From: Candidatus Latescibacterota bacterium
GTDB taxonomy: Bacteria > Latescibacterota > UBA2968 > UBA8231
NCBI GenBank assembly: GCA_022820485.1
Contig: JAJEFJ010000103.1
Location: 62,001 to 126,000, forward strand
Length of the DNA stretch: 64,000 nt
Reading direction: 5' to 3'
The number at the start of each line of letters is the position of its first letter. Position 1 is the first letter of the stretch. Shown piece by piece: positions 58,077 to 64,000 of this stretch. The translations under genes and the position numbers were made by a program. The notes beneath the pieces are model-generated. The model searched no databases. It had not been told where the DNA came from and worked only from the letters and a program-made list of their open reading frames with translations.

Positions 58077-60110
58077 ATGCGAGAAAATATCCGCGCAGGA
58101 CACTCCGTTCTGCCAGATGGCGATGGGATGGACAAGCCGGGCGTGACTTTCCGGGCCCTGCTAATCGGCTCACTCATGGCCCTTTTCATCGGTCTGGCTC
58201 TGCCCTACACCAATATGATCATCAAGGGGTCGCTGCTAGCCCACAATCTCAATACGCCGGCTGCTATCTTCGTCTTTTTTGTTTTTGTCGGTATTGTCAA
58301 TGTGGTTCTGAGCTTCATCAGACGGCGGTATGCTCTTTCGCCTCCCGAGTTAGCCGTGGTCTACATCATGGCGATGCTGGCTACGGCGATACCGACTATC
58401 GGTTTTTCCGAATACTTGCTGCCCATTGTCGCCGGAATCTACTACTATGCTTCGCCTGAAAATAAGTGGGAAGAGATCATCCACCCCCATGTGCCCAAGT
58501 GGATAGCCCCCCAAGATCCCGAGGCCATTAGGTATTTCTACGAGGGTTTGCCCCAGGGACTCTCCGTGCCTTGGAACGTCTGGATCGAGCCTATTCTGTA
58601 TTGGTGTCTGTTCATCATCGCCAGCTATTGGGTATCTATATGTCTGATGGTCATTGTGCGGCGGCAGTGGATTGAACACGAAAAGCTGCTCTATCCGCTG
58701 GTGCAGGTACCGCTCGAGATGATGCGGGATGAAGAGCGAGGGGGTAGCAATGGCGAGAGGCGTTCTTGGGTCAAGCCTTTCTTCAAAAATCCGGTCATGT
58801 GGATAGGCTTTTCCATCCCCTTTCTGTTGGGGTCTTACAGCGCCCTGTACAACTATTTTCCCTTCATCCCGGGTATGAGTCAGTTCAGCGATCAGGGTAT
58901 CCTGACGGGCCAGTTTACCTTCTTTAGGAATACGACTGTGCTCATCGTTATGTTCAATCTGGGTTTGGTCGGATTTGCCTATCTGCTCAGCCGAGATGTG
59001 GCCTTGGGGCTGTGGTTGTTTTTTCTCGTATCCAATATTGAGCGGGGCGTCTTTAACATCTTGGGCATTCAGAGCGCCGAAAAGCTGAGCCGCTTTGCCA
59101 ATTCCAGCGGCCCCTACTTAGCGCACCAAGCTATGGGTGCTATGATCGTGCTGGTACTGTCTGGCCTGTGGATGGGCAGAAGCCATCTCAAGGGTGTATT
59201 CAGCAAGGCTTTTAAAGGGGATGAGGCGGTAGACGATAGGGACGAAATTTTGTCTTACCGAACCGCGGTCTGGGGGCTGCTCGTCGGCCTGTTAATCATC
59301 AGTGCTTGGCTGTGGAAGTCGGGCCTTCCCCTGTGGGTCGTCCCGGTTTTTCTCTTTGCGGTCTTTGTCGTCTTCATGGCTTTGACCCGGGCCGTGGTGG
59401 AAGGGGGAGTGGCAGTCATCCGCACGCCGCTGACACCGGCGGATTTCGTCGTGTCGGGCTTGGGCACCAGCGTGCTGGGTGCCTCGGGCATCGTAGCTTT
59501 GGGCTTTACCTATGTATGGGCGGCCAATATCCGCATCTTTTTTATGCCCTGTTTTGCCAACGCCTTGAAAATCGCCGAACTGCTCAAAGGGGATAGGAGG
59601 ACGCTAATCTGGGGCGTGGCTTTGGCCGTGGTGATCGCCTTGGCCAGTTCTATATGGAGCGTCATGACGCTGTCCTACACTTATGGAGGCGTCAATCTCC
59701 ACGGTTTCTGGTTCATTGGCGTTCCCCGCAACGCGGCCAACTACATGGCCGTCATCCTGTCCAATCCCACCTCCGCTCACATAGGGGGCTGGTTGTTTAC
59801 CGGCTTAGGGGCGTTGGTGATGGGTCTGCTGGCCTATATCAGGGCGCGTTTCGTGTGGTGGCCCGTGCATCCTTTGGGGTTTGCCACCAGTACTTTCTTT
59901 ATTATGAACTATGTCTGGTTCAGTGTATTTGTGGCGTGGGCCATCAAATCGGTGGTGCTCAAATACGGGGGGCCAGCGCTGTACAACAGCACCAGACCGT
60001 TTTTCCTCGGCCTGATCATGGGACAGATCTTCGTCTCGGGGATGTGGCTGATCATCGACTATTTCACCGGCATGGTCGGCAACCAGCCCATCGGCGGCTC
60101 ATTCGTCTGA
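58077..60110 (+). CDS. DUF6785/DUF6784-type polytopic membrane protein
   Basis: A 677-residue membrane protein from the ATG at 58077; an internal ATG at 58128 would align better with the shorter N-terminus of the neighbour, and neither has a clear ribosome site. Family marks: PYTNMIIKGSLLAHNLNTP, LAVVYIMAMLATA, YYYASPENKWEEIIHPHV, FYEGLPQG, RRQWIEHEKLLYPLVQVPLEM, AVVEGGVAVIRTPLTP, FTYVWAANIRIFFMPCFANAL, FVWWPVHPLGF, RPFFLGLIMGQ and TGMVGNQPIGGSFV. The charged loop EERGGSNGERRS matches the copy at 23112. It precedes the sulfatase by about 36 bases, so pair and sulfatase are likely one transcript. Confidence 0.85.
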   Translation: MRENIRAGHSVLPDGDGMDKPGVTFRALLIGSLMALFIGLALPYTNMIIKGSLLAHNLNTPAAIFVFFVFVGIVNVVLSFIRRRYALSPPELAVVYIMAMLATAIPTIGFSEYLLPIVAGIYYYASPENKWEEIIHPHVPKWIAPQDPEAIRYFYEGLPQGLSVPWNVWIEPILYWCLFIIASYWVSICLMVIVRRQWIEHEKLLYPLVQVPLEMMRDEERGGSNGERRSWVKPFFKNPVMWIGFSIPFLLGSYSALYNYFPFIPGMSQFSDQGILTGQFTFFRNTTVLIVMFNLGLVGFAYLLSRDVALGLWLFFLVSNIERGVFNILGIQSAEKLSRFANSSGPYLAHQAMGAMIVLVLSGLWMGRSHLKGVFSKAFKGDEAVDDRDEILSYRTAVWGLLVGLLIISAWLWKSGLPLWVVPVFLFAVFVVFMALTRAVVEGGVAVIRTPLTPADFVVSGLGTSVLGASGIVALGFTYVWAANIRIFFMPCFANALKIAELLKGDRRTLIWGVALAVVIALASSIWSVMTLSYTYGGVNLHGFWFIGVPRNAANYMAVILSNPTSAHIGGWLFTGLGALVMGLLAYIRARFVWWPVHPLGFATSTFFIMNYVWFSVFVAWAIKSVVLKYGGPALYNSTRPFFLGLIMGQIFVSGMWLIIDYFTGMVGNQPIGGSFV

Positions 60111-60146
60111 AAATCGAATAACGCGGGGAAGCCTCAGAGCTTGCAC

Positions 60147-61571
60147 ATGCCGAACAAACGCCCCAACATACTGTTCGTCTTGACCGATCAGCAGCGGCCG
60201 GAATGGGTTGAGATGAACCCGGATATTCCGGTGCGCACTCCGCATCTGCGGCAACTCGCCGATCGCGGGATCTGGCTGGCCAACACCGTCTGTCCGTCGC
60301 CCGTTTGCGCTCCTTCGCGCTCCTGCTTGGTGGCTGGGCAAGAGTATGATCGCACCCGAGTGTGGGGCAACGACACCTATCCCCCTGACAATCTGCCTAA
60401 GTACCACCTGCGCCTGCGCGACGAGGCTGGATACCACGTCATGGCGGCCGGCAAACACCACGTGGGCAGCAATCAATCTGGCAGCCCCCCACAGTTTCAC
60501 CGGGGAGTTGATGGCCGACAGGGGCTAGAAGAATGGGGGTTTTCCGACGCGATCTTCAACGCTGGCCTGAATCAGGCTACTATTCTAATGCGCCGCAACG
60601 ACATGGTCCCTCAGGATTCATACATGGCGTTCCTGCACGAGCGCGGCTTGGCACAGGAGCACATTGCCGACTACGTGCGCCGCAACCAAGAGGGCGTGTG
60701 GACAGCTACTTTTCCGACGACGCTGCCCGACGACGCTTACTTCGACACTTGGATTACCACCAACGCCCTCACCTTGCTCGATCGAGCACCCACCGGCAAG
60801 CCGTGGTACTTAGAGGTGAATCTGCAAAACCCCCATCACCCTTGGGACATCACCGAATCGATGCACCGGTGGTACCGCGAACCACCGGTCGATTTTCCCT
60901 TGCCCCTATTCAACACCGAGAATATCTCCCCTGAGACACATCAGGAGGTGCGCCGCAACTGGGCTGCCACGGTCGAACACCTCGATCAGTGCCTCGGACG
61001 CTTGGTAGAGCGCGTTTGTAAGAGGGGCGATTTGGACAACACGGTCGTCGTCTTTACCAGCGACCACGGCGAGATGCTCGGGGATTACGAGCAGTGGCAA
61101 AAGCTGTCCCCTCTACAAGCCTCGGTCGGGGTTCCCTTGGTAATAGCGGGCCCGGGGGTAGCTGCTGTCGGTCGCGACGACGCTCCGATGACGACCCTCG
61201 ACCTGACCGCTAGCTTTCTTGAGTGGGCCGGGCTGACGCCTGGTGAAGATCTCGACAGTCGCTCCCTTGTCGGTTATCTCGGAGGAGGGGGGTACAGACA
61301 CCGCGATGTGGTGTTTTCTGGCCTGAGCGCCTGGCGCATGGTCTTCGATGGTCGTTTCAAGTTGGTTCGCGGCTACGACCCGAGGAAGCGCAGCGGCGGG
61401 GATGTCTTCGAGCCGATGCACATTCCACTTGGCGAGACCAAGCGCCTTCAGCGCGATCGGCCCCAAATACTGTACGATCTCGAGTGCAACGAAAGGGACG
61501 ACGTGTCCTCCGCATTTCCCGAGGTTCTGCGTCGGCTCAGCGCCGCTCTCGATGAGCATCTGGCTTTATAG
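60147..61571 (+). CDS. Type I sulfatase (formylglycine-dependent, arylsulfatase family)
   Basis: A 474-residue protein from the ATG at 60147. PNILFVLTDQQRPEW places a metal-binding Asp at residue 14. VCAPSRSCLVAG is the sulfatase signature C-x-P-S-R, with Cys54 to be converted to formylglycine. Later elements are MAAGKHHVG, FTSDHGEMLGDYEQW (second metal site) and a C-terminal LFxLxxDPxE-like ILYDLECNERDDVSSAF. Such enzymes remove sulfate from sulfated sugars or other esters. There is no signal peptide, so the product is either cytoplasmic or exported in another way, which is unusual for a polysaccharide sulfatase. It is followed 15 bases later by the PHP-type protein. The SUMF1-like protein at 21520 lacks the catalytic Cys and is not a good candidate activator. 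Confidence 0.92.
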   Translation: MPNKRPNILFVLTDQQRPEWVEMNPDIPVRTPHLRQLADRGIWLANTVCPSPVCAPSRSCLVAGQEYDRTRVWGNDTYPPDNLPKYHLRLRDEAGYHVMAAGKHHVGSNQSGSPPQFHRGVDGRQGLEEWGFSDAIFNAGLNQATILMRRNDMVPQDSYMAFLHERGLAQEHIADYVRRNQEGVWTATFPTTLPDDAYFDTWITTNALTLLDRAPTGKPWYLEVNLQNPHHPWDITESMHRWYREPPVDFPLPLFNTENISPETHQEVRRNWAATVEHLDQCLGRLVERVCKRGDLDNTVVVFTSDHGEMLGDYEQWQKLSPLQASVGVPLVIAGPGVAAVGRDDAPMTTLDLTASFLEWAGLTPGEDLDSRSLVGYLGGGGYRHRDVVFSGLSAWRMVFDGRFKLVRGYDPRKRSGGDVFEPMHIPLGETKRLQRDRPQILYDLECNERDDVSSAFPEVLRRLSAALDEHLAL

Positions 61572-61586
61572 TGTGAAGTCCATTCC

Positions 61587-63827
61587 ATGTTAGTGAGCAG
61601 CGGTTTCCCCAAGCGGCCTCAAATCCACCATTTCCCCGATATCGACCTCTCAGAACGCCGTCGCCTGCACGGCAGCGGTCACATAGCGCAGTCCACCCCG
61701 GTGCAGGCGGGAGATACTATTGATCTAACTCTGCGATTTGAACTCGGCGAGACCGCAATCCCTGCCGGTGGGCACTTGCGGATCGCTTGGCTGTGGCCGT
61801 TCGACTGGGCCATGCTGCAGACGAGCGATTCCGACGCTCCAGGGTACGTTCACGCATGCTGCTCAAGGCGCGGAGTCGACTTGCGGGTAACCTTTGCCTT
61901 CCGGGGTGACCTGATCCCGTGGAATCACCATATTGATGTCGAAGTCCTCTCCGGCGTGCTGACCCAAGAGGATGTAGTTGAACTGACCTGTCGGGAGTGG
62001 CGTGCTCCCACCTTTATCGTGCCCGACGCTGAGTTGATCTTTCTAATTAATCCGGATGGCGGCGACCGTTGGGTTCAGCTACCGCCTGTGCGCGGATTCC
62101 CCATTGTAGCTGGTGCTCCGGCGCGGTTATTCGCACTCGCTCCGGCGGATGGGCTCATCGACGAAGATACCGCACTGACGCTGCGCGTTGAGGACGAGTG
62201 GGGGAACCCTTTGCCCATCGAGGATTCCGTTCCGGAGGTAGTTCCTGCCGACGGAGTCAGAGTGGTCTCCGTCGAAAGGGCTGGCGACATGCCTGCTTAC
62301 CGGGCACGGGTGCGTATCGACAGCCCGGGGATTCATCGCATTGAGGTCGCTGTTCCTCGCTTCCAACTGCGGGCAGAGAGCAATCCGGTGCGCATCGCCG
62401 CTGAGTCCCCTCCGTTGCGCGTCTTCTGGGGCGACCTGCATGCTGGCCAAGGCCAAATTGGCTGCGGCGTCGGCTCGGTGCGCCACCATTTTGACTACGC
62501 CCGTCACGTAGCTGGTTTGCAAGTCTGCTCGCACCAAGCAAATGACCACCACGTCAGCCTAGACCTGTGGGAGCAAACGCGCCGCGAATCGGCTGCTGCC
62601 AATGAGGAGGGATGTTTCGTCGCCTTTCTCGGGTGCGAATGGAGTGCCTACACACCGGAGGGCGGCGACCGCAACGTCATTTACCGACGCGATGAGCCGC
62701 GCTTGCGGCGTTCTGGTCGCTTCTTCACCGAAGACGTGCCTGATCCAGAGCCTGACCTCGAAACAGCGACCGAGTTTTTGGCTGTCATGCGGGATGAAGA
62801 GGTGTTCATCAACATGCACGCTGGTGGCCGGCCGACCAACCTCGATTTTCACGAACCGGGAATCGAAACTCTCGCTGAGGTACACTCCACTCACGGTACT
62901 TCGGACTGGTTTGTGCTCGATGCCTTGCGTCGCGGTTATCGCGTCGGGATAACTGCTGGAACCGACGGCGTTGCCGGTCGGCCCGGATGCGACCACCCCG
63001 GTAGCAGGCTTATCCGCAACGCGCGCAGCGGTGTTACCGCTTTTCTGGCCTCCGAACTCACTCAGGATGGGCTATGGGAAGCGATTGCAGCGAGGCGGTG
63101 TTACGCCACTGACGGACCTCGCATCCTGCTCGACGTCCGCGCCGACGGCTATCTCATGGGCAGCGAATACGCAACAACCGAATCTCCTCTTGTGTCGATT
63201 GAGGCAGAGGGGACAGCGGCGATTGAGCAAATTGACCTGCTGTGCGGTCCCGACTTGCTGTGGACATGGCGACCGACGATGGCATCTGCCGAAGGTGCCT
63301 TGCGCATCCTGTGGGGAGGAACCGAACGGCGCGGTAGTGCTCCCGATCAGCGCGTCTGCTGGAAGGGCCGGTTTGTCGTCGAAAACGGACGCATCGCCCA
63401 TGTCGAGCCAGTCGCTTTGGTCACTCTCTTCGACCGTCTCGAACTGGCTGACGACCAAACGGTCTGTTTCGACACGGTCACGGCCGGCAACCGCATGGGA
63501 ATGTGCCTAGCAATCGAAGCAGACGCGGAGACATTATGCCGCTTTGAATCCGGTCCTGCGACCTTCGCATTTGGCTTGGCCCAAGTGCGGGAGCAACCGA
63601 TGCGAGTGGATGCGGGGGGTGTCAGTCGGCACGTCATCGTCGGACAGGTCCCGAACCCGAACCTGCCACGGCGAGTGGAACTTTCGTTTCGGGATACGCG
63701 GACGGCAACGGGTTTATGTCCCTACTGGGTGCAACTGACGCAGTGCGATCAGCACCGCGCTTGGAGTAGCCCAATTTACGTCCAGCGCCAGAATTGGACT
63801 AAAAACGTCCGTTCAACTACTCAGTAG
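61587..63827 (+). CDS. DUF3604/PHP-like putative metallohydrolase
   Basis: A 746-residue protein with no signal peptide. Residues ~1-270 are beta-rich and without a known motif. At 279-285 VFWGDLH gives the start of a PHP-type metal site (Asp283, His285); further candidates are CSHQANDHH (~313-321), NMHAG, EVHSTHG and GTDGVAGRPG (~460). The layout resembles DUF3604 proteins, which are PHP-superfamily predicted phosphoesterases. The last ~200 residues are again beta-rich. Activity and substrate are not shown by sequence. It sits between the sulfatase (15 bases) and another gene start (62 bases) on the same strand, as in clusters that break down sulfated or phosphorylated organic compounds. Confidence 0.75.
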   Translation: MLVSSGFPKRPQIHHFPDIDLSERRRLHGSGHIAQSTPVQAGDTIDLTLRFELGETAIPAGGHLRIAWLWPFDWAMLQTSDSDAPGYVHACCSRRGVDLRVTFAFRGDLIPWNHHIDVEVLSGVLTQEDVVELTCREWRAPTFIVPDAELIFLINPDGGDRWVQLPPVRGFPIVAGAPARLFALAPADGLIDEDTALTLRVEDEWGNPLPIEDSVPEVVPADGVRVVSVERAGDMPAYRARVRIDSPGIHRIEVAVPRFQLRAESNPVRIAAESPPLRVFWGDLHAGQGQIGCGVGSVRHHFDYARHVAGLQVCSHQANDHHVSLDLWEQTRRESAAANEEGCFVAFLGCEWSAYTPEGGDRNVIYRRDEPRLRRSGRFFTEDVPDPEPDLETATEFLAVMRDEEVFINMHAGGRPTNLDFHEPGIETLAEVHSTHGTSDWFVLDALRRGYRVGITAGTDGVAGRPGCDHPGSRLIRNARSGVTAFLASELTQDGLWEAIAARRCYATDGPRILLDVRADGYLMGSEYATTESPLVSIEAEGTAAIEQIDLLCGPDLLWTWRPTMASAEGALRILWGGTERRGSAPDQRVCWKGRFVVENGRIAHVEPVALVTLFDRLELADDQTVCFDTVTAGNRMGMCLAIEADAETLCRFESGPATFAFGLAQVREQPMRVDAGGVSRHVIVGQVPNPNLPRRVELSFRDTRTATGLCPYWVQLTQCDQHRAWSSPIYVQRQNWTKNVRSTTQ

Positions 63828-63889
63828 TACGACAGCAACAGTCAATCAAGCTGCTATCATTGTGCGTCGGTCGCGTCCGTTGCATATTC

Positions 63890-64000
63890 GTGCGGGACAT
63901 CGAGATAACACCTTTTGACATGGAGACCCCGGATGAAGAACTCTTCGATCTACATTCCCGCCTGCGACTGGGACGCGACCGCATCATTCCCGCAGTCTTG
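63890..64000 (+). CDS. Start of a gene with an epoxide-hydrolase-N-terminus-like sequence (cut by window edge)
   Basis: An open frame from a GTG at 63890 (or the ATG at 63920) to the edge of the window, 37 codons. It reads RDIEITPFDMETPDEELFDL, then HSRLRLGRDRIIPAVL. The pattern I-x-PF-x(4)-P-x-EEL-x-DL-x(2)-RL resembles the start of the epoxide hydrolase N-terminal region, but the usual TRWP is not there and too little is visible. Unsure; it could also be another family. Confidence 0.4.
   Translation, partial: MRDIEITPFDMETPDEELFDLHSRLRLGRDRIIPAVL

Overview
The window looks like a chromosomal segment of an uncultured Gram-negative bacterium of moderately high GC. Surface lipoproteins, SurA/PpiC-type chaperones, putative outer-membrane barrels and FlgD/'gliding-type' C-terminal domains (TPNGDGxND followed by an LYDLSGR...WDGR...PPGLY fold) point to the FCB side of the tree, possibly Latescibacterota or a relative. 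That placement is inference from family content; there is no rRNA or other phylogenetic marker in the window. I saw no tRNA, rRNA, CRISPR array, transposase, integrase or phage gene.

Layout. (A) 1-10744, minus strand: a surface-protein locus read from right to left as CBM9-like protein, terminator, two FlgD-tailed proteins, a parvulin-type lipoprotein, a long FlgD-tailed protein, and a putative barrel cut by the window edge. (B) 10857-21460, minus strand: a tightly packed run of seven genes holding two DUF6785-type membrane proteins, an HTTM-like membrane protein, a GMC oxidoreductase with its small Tat subunit, and two GT-C membrane proteins, one with TPRs. (C) 21520-27104, plus strand: a SUMF1-like lipoprotein, a MazG-type pyrophosphohydrolase and a pair of DUF6785-type proteins, facing an amidohydrolase at 27114-28403. 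(D) 28455-46105, minus strand: a second surface locus, read as parvulin lipoprotein, GT-C/TPR protein, CBM9-like protein, terminator, three FlgD-tailed proteins and two putative barrels. (E) 46241-48262, plus strand: another GT-C/TPR protein. (F) 48327-54160, minus strand: three tandem copies of one FlgD-tailed subtype; a fourth relative is at 36422. (G) 54584-64000, plus strand: a cytochrome c/copper monooxygenase-like lipoprotein, a second DUF6785-type pair, a sulfatase, a PHP-type protein and the start of a further gene.

How the genes may work together. Nine FlgD-tailed secreted proteins share one architecture: signal peptide, discoidin-like domain, a conserved core ending in SPSPRRYLQL-type sequence, then a TPNGD/FlgD-like end. 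All nine finish in V-[A/V]-Y at the extreme C-terminus. Loci A and D each combine a CBM9-like protein, long and short FlgD-tailed subtypes, a two-domain parvulin and 925-932-residue putative barrels. I infer a repeated surface-assembly cassette in which the parvulins chaperone export and the barrels act as outer-membrane partners. The tandem copies in F differ mainly in two short segments of the discoidin-like domain, as expected if binding specificity is being varied on a fixed scaffold. The six DUF6785-type proteins sit beside oxidoreductase, amidohydrolase, sulfatase and PHP genes, which suggests uptake or sensing of an unknown substrate, but their function is not known.
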